NCBI GenBank assembly: GCA_031549965.1
Contig: JAVBPB010000069.1
Span: 1 to 48,692, forward strand
Reading direction: 5' to 3'
From: JAVBPB01 sp031549965
GTDB taxonomy: Bacteria; Bacillota; Clostridia; Lachnospirales; Lachnospiraceae
DNA: 48,692 nt
A model generated the notes under the pieces. That model was not told the origin of the DNA, did not search any database, and was given only the letters and a program-made list of their open reading frames with translations. Below are positions 25,966 through 33,731 of this stretch, piece after piece; the stretch's first letter is position 1, and every line of letters starts with the position of its first letter. The translations under genes and the position numbers were made by a program.

Positions 25966-26008
25966 AAAAAAAGTTTTAGACTTTATGTAAACTAAAGAGC
26001 TAAAACTT
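25966..26008 (-). terminator. Leader terminator/attenuator upstream of the DEAD-box gene
   Basis: On the minus strand AAGTTTTAG (26000-26008) pairs with CTAAAACTT (25971-25979), followed by a run of seven T. It lies inside the predicted leader, 60 bp before the start codon, so it would stop transcription early unless the stem is prevented. Confidence 0.65.
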
Positions 26009-26038
26009 ACACCTAATTATTCAAAATCTACATAGTGT

Positions 26039-26067
26039 AGGGTAGCATATTTAACTTTATTTGTCAA
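26039..26067 (-). promoter_or_regulatory. Promoter of the DEAD-box gene
   Basis: Perfect TTGACA, 17 bases, TACCCT on the minus strand. The leader would be about 125 bases and includes the terminator at 25966-26008. The -10 keeps only the TA...T positions. Confidence 0.5.
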
Positions 26068-26188
26068 GGGGTTTCTTGTGTTTCATGAAGAGTGTTAGAT
26101 AGGGGTCTTGAAAAAGTCCTTTCAATGTCGTCAACTAAAATCAAAAGGCCGAACTGTAACTACTTACTAAATAATTTGTTAAATCATC

Positions 26189-26217
26189 TTGACATATATT
26201 TCTACATGTTGTAATAT
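26189..26217 (+). promoter_or_regulatory. Promoter of the hemolysin III family gene
   Basis: TTGACA, 17 bases, TAATAT, with a perfect palindrome starting 11 bases after the -10. Confidence 0.6.
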
Positions 26218-26227
26218 AATAATTACA

Positions 26228-26252
26228 TAACATAGTTTTGAAAACTATGTTA
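26228..26252. promoter_or_regulatory. Perfect 25-bp palindrome at the transcription start, likely operator
   Basis: TAACATAGTTTT, a central G, and the exact reverse complement AAAACTATGTTA. It covers the expected start site of the hemolysin III transcript. No T run follows, so a protein-binding site for a dimeric repressor (TetR, MarR or GntR type) is more likely than a terminator. Confidence 0.6.
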
Positions 26253-26338
26253 TGTGGATATAATAATTGTATCATGTTGTTTGTCATAGTATGCATTTTT
26301 AATGCATATAATTTGTTTAATTTATTGGAGGTTGAATA

Positions 26339-27013
26339 ATGAAAAATATTAGAAGTTTAAAAGATCCGGGAAGTGCGATTACTCATTTTATTGGTATGCT
26401 TATGGCTATATTTGCTGCAACACCTTTACTTATCAAGGCTGCTAATGCACCGAACAAGATTCATCTTGTTTCCCTTTCAGTTTTTATTGTAAGTATGATT
26501 TTGTTATATGCTGCCAGTACAACTTATCATACTTTTAGTCTTTCTGATAAGGTTAATAAAATTTTAAAAAAGATTGATCATATGATGATTTTTATCCTAA
26601 TTGCTGGTACTTATACTCCTGTATGCCTTGTTGTACTACCAAGAAATATTGGAATTAAGCTTTTTATTGTAGTTTGGAGTATTGCTATTATTGGTATTTT
26701 AGTTAAAGGTTTTTACATTAACTGCCCGAAATGGTTTTCTTCTGTAATTTATATAGTAATGGGCTGGACTTGTGTTCTTGCTTTTACACAAATTATTAAT
26801 TCTCTTCCTCTATCAGCATTTTATTGGCTTTTATCTGGAGGAATTATTTACACTATCGGCGGCGTTATTTATGCACTTAAATTGCCTATTTTTAATAATA
26901 AGCATAAATATTTTGGTTCTCATGAAATATTCCATCTCTTTGTATTAGCCGGAAGTACCTGCCACTTCATTTTAATGTATAGCTATGTGGCAAGCATGCC
27001 TATTATTTATTAA
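26339..27013 (+). CDS. Hemolysin III / PAQR family membrane protein (YqfA-like)
   Basis: 224 residues with about seven membrane segments. PAQR-family residues are visible: AITHFIGML at the N-terminus, STTYHTF, KIDHMMIFILIAGTYTP, and HEIFHLFVLAGS with the His pair near the C-terminus. These His/Asp/Ser residues form the metal site of the CREST hydrolase superfamily. The bacterial role is unsettled (membrane lipid homeostasis is proposed; haemolysis only in some members). TTGGAGG lies 7 bases before the ATG. Monocistronic, with a strong promoter and palindromic operator upstream. Confidence 0.92.
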   Translation: MKNIRSLKDPGSAITHFIGMLMAIFAATPLLIKAANAPNKIHLVSLSVFIVSMILLYAASTTYHTFSLSDKVNKILKKIDHMMIFILIAGTYTPVCLVVLPRNIGIKLFIVVWSIAIIGILVKGFYINCPKWFSSVIYIVMGWTCVLAFTQIINSLPLSAFYWLLSGGIIYTIGGVIYALKLPIFNNKHKYFGSHEIFHLFVLAGSTCHFILMYSYVASMPIIY

Positions 27014-27035
27014 TCAAAATTGAATTATACCAATT

Positions 27036-27221
27036 TCAGCTTTGCCTTAACAAACTAAATTTCCTCAAGATATGATAATAAGGCTGAGAAAAGGCATTAA
27101 GTGCAATGGAAATGAGACTATGGTTTTTTCATAGGCTCATTGGAATGTCTGGCACTTCTGCTTTTTCACAGCCTTATTATTCATATCTTGGGGAGCAGAT
27201 ATCTAAATGGCAAAGCGTCAC
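27036..27221 (-). repeat. Dispersed structured repeat, copy 3, inside a long imperfect palindrome
   Basis: Minus-strand bases 27221 to 27108 match copy 1 at about 80% by eye, including GTGCCAGACATTCCAATGAG and the CTATG-AAAAAAC-CATAG hairpin. The remaining bases 27036-27107 are largely complementary to the first half (CAAGATATGA-TAATAAGGCTG against CAGCCTTATTAT-TCATATCTTG; GCTTTGCC against GGCAAAGC), so the whole segment could fold into one long hairpin of about 185 nt. It lies between convergent genes and is upstream of neither, so it is not a leader riboswitch. Confidence 0.72.
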
Positions 27222-27246
27222 TTAGCATCACTCCAATTTCGCCACC

Positions 27247-28023
27247 CTAATCAAACACAATTATATCCCTTCCATTTTGTGGATGCTTAAATATAGTAGT
27301 ATTAACACCGTATACTTTATAAATATTTTCAGTTGTTATTACATCATTAACATTCCCAGAAGCAAATATTTTCCCATCTTTTAACATTATTGCCATGTCA
27401 CTGTATGATATGGCAATATTTAGATCATGTACTATATTGATTACGGTTATATTTTGTTTTAAACTTAAGTCTTTTATAATTTTCATGAACATAAGCTGAT
27501 GCTTTATGTCAAGGGAACTTATTGGTTCATCTAATAGTAGTATTTTGGGTTCTTGGGTTATAGCACGTGCTAATATAACTCTTTGAAGTTCTCCACCGCT
27601 TATTTGTGTTATTAACTTGTCCTTTAGGTGATAGATGTTGGTTTTCTTCATGGCTTGGTGGGCTATTTCGTAGTCTGTTTCATTGTCTGTTTCAAATGCT
27701 TTTTTAAAAGGAGTTCTTCCCATTAATACTATTTCCTCAACTTTGAATTCATACTCAATTTGGTTGCTTTGTCTTACTATGGAAAGCTCTTTTGCTAAAT
27801 TGGTTATTTTTATATCTTTTAGGTTTTCTCCATTGATTAGTACACTTCCGCTTTTGGATTGAAGGGATTTGGAGATTATGCTAAGGAGGGTTGTTTTTCC
27901 TGAGCCATTTGGTCCTATTATACTGTATACTTTGCCCTGTTTTATATTAATAGTAATATCTTTTAGGATAGGGATGTTGTAGTAGTCAAAGTTAATGTGG
28001 CTTAATTGAATTTTATCTGCCAT
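27247..28023 (-). CDS. btuD: Cobalamin/corrinoid ABC transporter ATP-binding protein
   Basis: 258 residues. ATPase subunit of the BtuCDF-type importer. Walker A GPNGSGKTTL, Q-loop VRQSNQ, signature ISGGELQRV, Walker B ILLLDEPIS and H-loop VHD are all present. The ATG at 28023 follows AAGGAGG with normal spacing; a longer frame (to 28074) runs over that site and into the permease gene. It overlaps the permease gene by 11 bases. Assignment to corrinoid and not iron-siderophore uptake rests on the cobalamin riboswitch in front of the operon. Confidence 0.9.
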   Translation of the reverse strand: MADKIQLSHINFDYYNIPILKDITINIKQGKVYSIIGPNGSGKTTLLSIISKSLQSKSGSVLINGENLKDIKITNLAKELSIVRQSNQIEYEFKVEEIVLMGRTPFKKAFETDNETDYEIAHQAMKKTNIYHLKDKLITQISGGELQRVILARAITQEPKILLLDEPISSLDIKHQLMFMKIIKDLSLKQNITVINIVHDLNIAISYSDMAIMLKDGKIFASGNVNDVITTENIYKVYGVNTTIFKHPQNGRDIIVFD

Positions 28024-29065
28024 TTTGTCCCCTCCTTTTTCTTTTGTATAATAAGAATATGAAAAAAGGTACACCTACTAGTGAGGTAATTATGCCCACA
28101 GATAATTCTTTTGGTGCAAATAAAGTTCTTGCTATACTATCACAAAAAATCAAAAAAATGCCTCCCATTATTGCTGACATTGGTATTAGTTTCTTGTGGT
28201 CTGGACCTACAAGAAATCTTGCTATATGGGGTATAATAAGACCTACAAATCCGATGGAACCACATATGGATATAACTACGCTTAACATTATTGAGGTTAC
28301 CAATATTGAAATTATTTTTAATTTTCTTATGTCAATTCCTAAACTTTGTGCATCCTTTTCACCTACTAACAATACATTTAATGACTTCGACTGAGTATAT
28401 AAAATACTTGAACATATGACCACTACTAAAGCCAATGTAAGTAAATACCTGTTTGAAGAATTACTAAAGGAGCCTAATGTCCAAAAATAAACTTTTTCAA
28501 GGGTTTGCCTGTTAAATACTAACAATAACGTTGTAAGAGCCGAAAATAAATAGTTCATTGAAATCCCCGTAAGTAACATTGTTTCAACATGGGCTTTATT
28601 ACCAAGCATAGATATGTGAAATACTAACATAATGGTTATTAAAGCAAAAATCAGGGCAAAAATCATGGTTGAACCATATCCAAATATTATCCCGCTAACA
28701 GGCAGTAAAAATGAAATTGCTACTCCAAATGTGGCACCGGATGATATTCCAAGTACATATGGATCTGCCATTGGATTTCTGAATATTCCCTGAAAAATAA
28801 CTCCAGAAACTGACAAGCCTACTCCCGATAAAAGTGCTGATAAAATTCTTGGAAGTCTTATGTCAAATACTATTTTAAAATACTGTTTATTAATATTATT
28901 AGTGTCAATTAAATTTCCCAGTAAAGGAATCCTTGAACATAATATTTTAATACTATCTATAACCTTTAGGTTTGAACTTCCCATTGTACTTGATATACTT
29001 ATAACTATTAAAAGTAACATTATTACACTTAAAAATTTTACTAAAATATTTTTTTTAGGTTTCAT
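28013..29065 (-). CDS. btuC: Cobalamin/corrinoid ABC transporter permease (FecCD/BtuC family)
   Basis: 350 residues with about 9-10 membrane segments, the FecCD plan: FDIRLPRILSALLSGVGLSV, FRNPMADPYVLGISSGATFG, and the coupling-helix region GSIGFVGLIIPHIARFLVGPDH. It forms the membrane channel with BtuD. The gene follows that of the binding protein by 21 bp and overlaps btuD, so all three are one operon under the riboswitch. Confidence 0.92.
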   Translation of the reverse strand: MKPKKNILVKFLSVIMLLLIVISISSTMGSSNLKVIDSIKILCSRIPLLGNLIDTNNINKQYFKIVFDIRLPRILSALLSGVGLSVSGVIFQGIFRNPMADPYVLGISSGATFGVAISFLLPVSGIIFGYGSTMIFALIFALITIMLVFHISMLGNKAHVETMLLTGISMNYLFSALTTLLLVFNRQTLEKVYFWTLGSFSNSSNRYLLTLALVVVICSSILYTQSKSLNVLLVGEKDAQSLGIDIRKLKIISILVTSIMLSVVISICGSIGFVGLIIPHIARFLVGPDHKKLIPMSAIMGGIFLIFCDSIARTLFAPKELSVGIITSLVGVPFFIFLLYKRKRRGQNGR

Positions 29066-29086
29066 TATTATTCCTCTAATTAACTA

Positions 29087-30052
29087 TTAATGAAAGATAT
29101 TTACTAATTCTTCAAGAGCGTCAATAATTCTTGGCCCTTGTCTATTTAATAAATCATCATTAATTTCGTATATTTTGTCCTCTTTAACTGCTTTTAAATC
29201 CTTATATCCATCCGCAGATATAAAGTCATTTTTAATATTATTTTTATTTGATAAGAAAATAATATCTGGGTTTGCTTCAACTAGATTTTCATAACTAAAC
29301 ATCCAATTAGTTCCGTCAAAAGCTATATTGTTTCCACCAGCCAGTTCTATTAATGTATTGATGAATGTATCCCCTGTTGCTGTAAAATCTCCGTATTCTC
29401 CATATCCTACCATATAATAGACATTTGGTTTATCAAGCCCTTGTACACTTTCTGCAACTTTTTTAAGTCTTAATTCCATATCTGCTACAATTTTATTGGC
29501 ATTATCTGTTTTATTCAAAATCTTTCCCATATCTGTTATTAGTTCATATGTGCCTTCAATGCTTTCTTGTTTATATAAAGCAATTACTGTAATTCCTTGT
29601 TCTTCTAATGTTTTAATAATATCCGGATGAATTAATGAAGAAACAAATACTACATCTGGGTTTATCTCAACAATTCTTTCAATGTTAATATTAATTGTGT
29701 CTCCTATATCTTCAATATTAATAATATCTCCCGGATAATTACAGTAAGAAGTTTTACCCACTAATTCGCTTATTCCTCCTACGGCACATATTGTTTCGGT
29801 CAAATTAGGTGCTGTCGATATAATAGTTTTAGGTTCTTCATTTAAAATAATCTCTTTTCCCAATGAATCTGTGTACTTCATTGGATATATATTTTTCACC
29901 TCGGATACCTGACTAGTTTCTTCTTCGTCTTTTGTGCTCTCTGTTGTTTGATTAGATGATTCTTTTCCTGTTGCATCCTCTGCTTTGTTACATCCTGTTG
30001 CTGTTGTTAGTAATAATGTTATAATCATTACCATTGTAAAAAGTTTTTTCAT
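29087..30052 (-). CDS. btuF: Cobalamin/corrinoid-binding lipoprotein (BtuF-like)
   Basis: 321 residues. Signal peptide with lipobox TATGC (Cys21), then an acidic Ser/Thr/Glu-rich linker and a periplasmic-binding fold of the BtuF/FhuD type (ISTAPNLTETICAVGGISEL, EINPDVVFVSS, and a long backbone helix). It captures corrinoid and delivers it to BtuCD. It is the first gene after the cobalamin riboswitch, whose terminator lies 44 bp upstream. The binding-pocket residues cannot be assigned by eye. Confidence 0.9.
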   Translation of the reverse strand: MKKLFTMVMIITLLLTTATGCNKAEDATGKESSNQTTESTKDEEETSQVSEVKNIYPMKYTDSLGKEIILNEEPKTIISTAPNLTETICAVGGISELVGKTSYCNYPGDIINIEDIGDTININIERIVEINPDVVFVSSLIHPDIIKTLEEQGITVIALYKQESIEGTYELITDMGKILNKTDNANKIVADMELRLKKVAESVQGLDKPNVYYMVGYGEYGDFTATGDTFINTLIELAGGNNIAFDGTNWMFSYENLVEANPDIIFLSNKNNIKNDFISADGYKDLKAVKEDKIYEINDDLLNRQGPRIIDALEELVNIFH

Positions 30053-30096
30053 TGTATCTCTCCTTAATATTTTTTAATATTGATGGAAAATTTACA

Positions 30097-30385
30097 TAAA
30101 AATACCCACAAAAGTGGGTTTAATTTACGAAGCTCTCCCACCGAAAGCTTGTTTTCTCAGTAGTTGGCAGGTCTCCTGACTTATGCTTCATCCTTAGTTT
30201 TCCCTTCTCTGGATAAAATCCAAATGGTTAATAATTATCTCAACTTTTTAGCTAAATAAACAGTAAAGTTGAATACATTTATTATGAAAACTTTGTCCAC
30301 AAATACAGTAGCGGGGGCTGTAACGGATTCTGACCGTTTTCCCTATTAAGTTTATTAAAATAAACACCAATTACCAATTCATATT
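30097..30385 (-). promoter_or_regulatory. Cobalamin (adenosylcobalamin) riboswitch with terminator
   Basis: On the minus strand the aptamer contains GGGAAAACGGTCAGAATCC, then CAGCCCCCGCTACTGT, and the B12 box GTCAGGAGACCTGCC (about 30165-30180), in the standard order. It is followed by a hairpin AACCCAC-TTTT-GTGGGT with T run (30103-30122) that acts as the expression platform. Coenzyme B12 binding would switch off btuFCD. A variable AT-rich stem of about 70 nt is inserted between the core and the B12 box. Confidence 0.95.
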
Positions 30386-30430
30386 TATTATAGAATACAT
30401 TGTAAAACTTAATGTGTATTCACATTTTAC

Positions 30431-30459
30431 ATTATAAGCACGATTAAAACAAATGTCAA
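30431..30459 (-). promoter_or_regulatory. Promoter of the btuFCD operon
   Basis: Perfect TTGACA, 17 bases, TATAAT on the minus strand. The start near 30424 precedes the riboswitch aptamer. Confidence 0.85.
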
Positions 30460-30492
30460 ATTAATTTAAAGATATTGATAAAATCAGAAAAT

Positions 30493-30624
30493 ATGGAGCC
30501 TTAATAAGGCTCCATTATATCTATAATAAAGCAACTGATAGTACTAATTGTTAGCATAAAACAAACGAGAAACTTGTAAAGGATTCAGTTGCATATTTTA
30601 TTTAGATATGTAATCCCTTCTCGT
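30493..30624. other. Structured non-coding segment, hairpin plus possible pseudoknot
   Basis: A perfect 11-bp hairpin (ATGGAGCCTTA, 30493-30515) is followed by two interlocking complementary pairs: GCAACTGA (30531) with TCAGTTGC (30585), and ACGAGAA (30565) with TTCTCGT (30618). Interlocking pairs would make an H-type pseudoknot on either strand. No reading frame is present. It lies between the divergent btuFCD and chemoreceptor promoters. Confidence 0.45.
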
Positions 30625-30732
30625 CTGAACATATTATATTATACGCTATATTTGTTTTATTGTGCTATTTATAATAAATAAATTTTCAATAAATTGTATC
30701 AATAAAAAAATGAGTAAATACTAACTTACCCA

Positions 30733-30761
30733 TTGACTAAAATCAAATAATTTAATATAAT
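30733..30761 (+). promoter_or_regulatory. Promoter of the 4HB chemoreceptor gene
   Basis: TTGACT, 17 bases, TATAAT. The leader of about 105 bases is AT-rich with repeated TTAATATT motifs and no clear aptamer. Confidence 0.75.
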
Positions 30762-30872
30762 ATAACTATCAGTTTTAGAAAATATTAAGATTTGTTACAG
30801 TTATTTTTAACTTAATATTAACTTACTTAATATTTTAACTAACATAATTACATATTAAAAGGAGAAGAACAT

Positions 30873-32663
30873 ATGAAAAATCTAAAAGTATCCTCAAAAT
30901 TACTATCTGGCTTTTTAGTAGTAGCATTACTTGCAGGCATTGTAGGGGGTGTAGGCATTTTTGCATTATCCAATATTAATAACTCATCTCAAAACATGTA
31001 TGAAGTTCAGACAAAACCTCTACCGGATATTTCCCATGCAATTGAATATGCCCAACGTATTCGTGTTCAAATCCGTAATGTTGTTTTATACTTAAATGAC
31101 TCTGAAAAAATGAATTCCGCAATAACAGATCTTATGGGTCGTTTTGAAGGACTTGAAACATATATTGCTAACTATGATTCATCCATCGTTAATCCTGAAG
31201 CCCGTACGAAATTTGATGAATCAAAAGACCTATGGTCTAATCAGATAAAACCAGCTATATTAGACATTATCGCTAATGCTCAGGCAGGTGCATCACAAGA
31301 AGAATTAATGGAGCAGATGTTAGTAGTTGGTGCTCCGACAGATACAATGGTAAATAACTTTGTTAGATGTTTGGAAATTAAAGTAGATGCTGCTAAGAAT
31401 GCTAATGCTTCAAATGAAAAATTGTTTAATCTTATGTTAATTATTATTATCACTATAATAGTAATTGCAATTACATTGGCTATAATAATTGGTTTATACA
31501 TTTCAGGTTTAATTTCAAAACCAGTTAAATTTATTACTGATTTAATGTCAAGAATAGGAAATACAGGTGAAATAACAATTTCTGAAAGTGACCTAAAACA
31601 TATTGAATCTATTGCTCTTCAAAAAGATGAACTAGGAATTTTATCTGGTAATATTGGTAAATTCTTAAAAGAAATGCTTCTTCCAAAAGCACAAATAATG
31701 GATATTATTGCTGCCGGAGATTTAACAGTTAATATTACAAAACTTTCAGATAAGGATACTTTATCTAATTCCATGGAGAAAATGGTTGATAGCCTTAACA
31801 ATATGTTTACAGATATTAACAGCTCAACTGCACAGGTTTCTATTGGTTCAAGGCAAATAGCTGAAGGCAGTCAAACACTTGCACAAGGCTCTACAGAACA
31901 GGCTTCTGCTGTAACACAACTTTCTGAGTCCATTAGTAATATTTCAAATAAAACCACTGAAAATGCAAATTTAGCAAATAAAGCTGCTAAACTTGGAGAT
32001 ACAATTAAAAATAATGCTCAAAAAGGCTCTGGACAAATGGAACAAATGATGACTGCTGTAAAAGAAATTAACGAAGCCAGTCAACGTATTAATAAAGTTA
32101 TTAAAGTTATAGATGATATTGCTTTCCAAACTAATATTCTTGCACTGAACGCTGCTGTTGAGGCAGCTCGTGCCGGACAACATGGTAAAGGTTTTGCAGT
32201 TGTTGCTGAAGAAGTTCGTAATTTAGCTGCAAAAAGTGCTGAAGCCGCTAAAGATACAGGAGGTCTTATTACCAATACTATTGAAAAAGCTGAATTTGGC
32301 TCAAAAATAGCTGAAGAAACCTCTGCATCACTTTTAGAAATTGTTTCAGGTATTAACGAATCTAGCTTAATTGTAAATGACATTGCAGTTTCATCTTTAG
32401 AACAATCTGAGGCAATACGTCAAGTTAACAAAGGTATTGAGCAAGTTGCTATGGTAGTTCAGCAAAATAGCGCTACTGCTGAACAAAGTGCCGCCGCTTC
32501 TGAGGAAATGAGTGGGCAATCTGATATGCTAGAATCACTTGTATCTCAATTTAAGATTAAGGGTGTAAATAACAATACATATTCAAGTTCACCTAGAAAA
32601 AGCACAAAAGCCAGCAAAAAAACTTTGTCTTTGACATCAAACGATGGATTTGGTAAATATTAA
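30873..32663 (+). CDS. Transmembrane methyl-accepting chemotaxis protein, 4HB type
   Basis: 596 residues. First membrane segment about 8-32 (LLSGFLVVALLAGIVGGVGI), an extracellular four-helix-bundle ligand domain (about 35-185), second membrane segment about 190-213, HAMP domain, then the signalling domain with hairpin tip DDIAFQTNILALNAAVEAA and GKGFAVVAEEVRNLAAKSAE. Methylation-type Gln/Glu heptads flank the tip. The four-helix domain contains MYEVQTKPLPDISHAIEYAQ, as in 4HB_MCP_1 receptors. It ends in a basic, Ser/Lys-rich tail without a CheR-tethering pentapeptide. AAGGAG precedes the ATG. Ligand unknown. Confidence 0.95.
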   Translation: MKNLKVSSKLLSGFLVVALLAGIVGGVGIFALSNINNSSQNMYEVQTKPLPDISHAIEYAQRIRVQIRNVVLYLNDSEKMNSAITDLMGRFEGLETYIANYDSSIVNPEARTKFDESKDLWSNQIKPAILDIIANAQAGASQEELMEQMLVVGAPTDTMVNNFVRCLEIKVDAAKNANASNEKLFNLMLIIIITIIVIAITLAIIIGLYISGLISKPVKFITDLMSRIGNTGEITISESDLKHIESIALQKDELGILSGNIGKFLKEMLLPKAQIMDIIAAGDLTVNITKLSDKDTLSNSMEKMVDSLNNMFTDINSSTAQVSIGSRQIAEGSQTLAQGSTEQASAVTQLSESISNISNKTTENANLANKAAKLGDTIKNNAQKGSGQMEQMMTAVKEINEASQRINKVIKVIDDIAFQTNILALNAAVEAARAGQHGKGFAVVAEEVRNLAAKSAEAAKDTGGLITNTIEKAEFGSKIAEETSASLLEIVSGINESSLIVNDIAVSSLEQSEAIRQVNKGIEQVAMVVQQNSATAEQSAAASEEMSGQSDMLESLVSQFKIKGVNNNTYSSSPRKSTKASKKTLSLTSNDGFGKY

Positions 32664-32702
32664 TATTTAGAATTTAAATATCTTAATCTTGCATTTAAAA
32701 AA

Positions 32703-32747
32703 TAATGCAGCATATAGTTGGTTAATTAAACAACTTATGCTGCATTA
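32703..32747. terminator. Bidirectional terminator, chemoreceptor / SpoIIQ-like genes
   Basis: A 12-bp stem TAATGCAGCATA / TATGCTGCATTA with an inner AGTTG/CAACT pair. T runs are weak; position between convergent genes supports the call. Confidence 0.6.
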
Positions 32748-32783
32748 GCATATTGAAAGCATTTATTTTAATTTATATACCCT

Positions 32784-33677
32784 CTACTCTCTAATAAGGC
32801 TTAATGGATTTACACTTTCTTCTTTTTTCGTTATTTGAAAATATAGATTAGGACCTTCTAATTCGTAATATACTGTTTGTGTTCCAATCTTGCCGATGAT
32901 ATCTCCCTCATTTATCTTATCACCAGCTTTTAAATTTACTTCTGATAACTGACCATATATCATTTTATAGTTATTTCCCAGAGAAACAGTAAGAGTAATT
33001 CCAGTTTCAGGTAATGTTTCGATTTTTTCTACCACACCATTTGCTGCTGCTTTTACCTTTTGACCAACCTTAGATGATATAATAATTGCAGGGTTACACT
33101 TGTATTGGTCTAATGTTTGAAAATATACTGTTCCATCCATATTATAATTTAATATAACATTTCCTTCGATTGGCCATATTATTCCATTAGATTCCTTAAA
33201 ATTCAAGTCATTTTTTTCAACTTTTGAAGAAATAACTTCTTTTGTTTCTTCTTTCACTTCGTCTTTATCCGTTTTTTCTGTGGTTACTACCTTATTTCCC
33301 ATGGTTTCTTGTAGTTGTTCAGTTGTCCCTTCCTGTGCGTCTTCTAAAAAAATTTCATCGTATTCATCATATCTGTTATAAATTTGCTCGTTATTTGCAA
33401 GCTCTTTATCCGGAGATATGATTAATTCATTGTCTGCACTTTCAACTGGTTCTGATTGGTCTGCACTTTCGGTTTGAATTTCAGCTAATTCATTATTTGC
33501 TTCTTCCTTTGCTAAATCTTGTGCCGGCTCATTTAAATCCACCATGTTTTTTTGATCCTTTTCGTTTGTAGATATGGAATACATACCCGCCAATAAAGTA
33601 ACTGCAACAAAACATACTAATAGTACTGCGTAAAAGCCTTTGGCTTTAAATAATGCTTTTATTTTATCCTTTCTCAT
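32784..33677 (-). CDS. SpoIIQ-like M23-fold protein with degenerate active site
   Basis: 297 residues. One N-terminal membrane segment (about 16-36), a long acidic Glu/Asp/Lys/Thr linker (about 38-165), then a LytM/M23 fold (about 170-297). The M23 zinc ligands are missing: the usual HxxxD region reads YNMDGTVYFQTLDQYKCNP, and the usual HLHFE motif reads NLYFQIT. It is therefore probably a structural protein, like Bacillus SpoIIQ, which pairs with SpoIIIAH across the forespore membranes. It lies 54 bp after the SpoIID-like gene, the order seen in many Clostridia. AGAGGTG precedes the ATG. Confidence 0.82.
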   Translation of the reverse strand: MRKDKIKALFKAKGFYAVLLVCFVAVTLLAGMYSISTNEKDQKNMVDLNEPAQDLAKEEANNELAEIQTESADQSEPVESADNELIISPDKELANNEQIYNRYDEYDEIFLEDAQEGTTEQLQETMGNKVVTTEKTDKDEVKEETKEVISSKVEKNDLNFKESNGIIWPIEGNVILNYNMDGTVYFQTLDQYKCNPAIIISSKVGQKVKAAANGVVEKIETLPETGITLTVSLGNNYKMIYGQLSEVNLKAGDKINEGDIIGKIGTQTVYYELEGPNLYFQITKKEESVNPLSLIRE

Positions 33678-33731
33678 CTAATCACCTCTGATTATATTTT
33701 CTCCAGAAATGATTCCTTTATACCAATAATT

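Noticed and set aside
30733..30872. c-di-GMP riboswitch in front of the 4HB chemoreceptor gene
   Set aside because: No aptamer consensus found in the leader; only AT-rich direct repeats.
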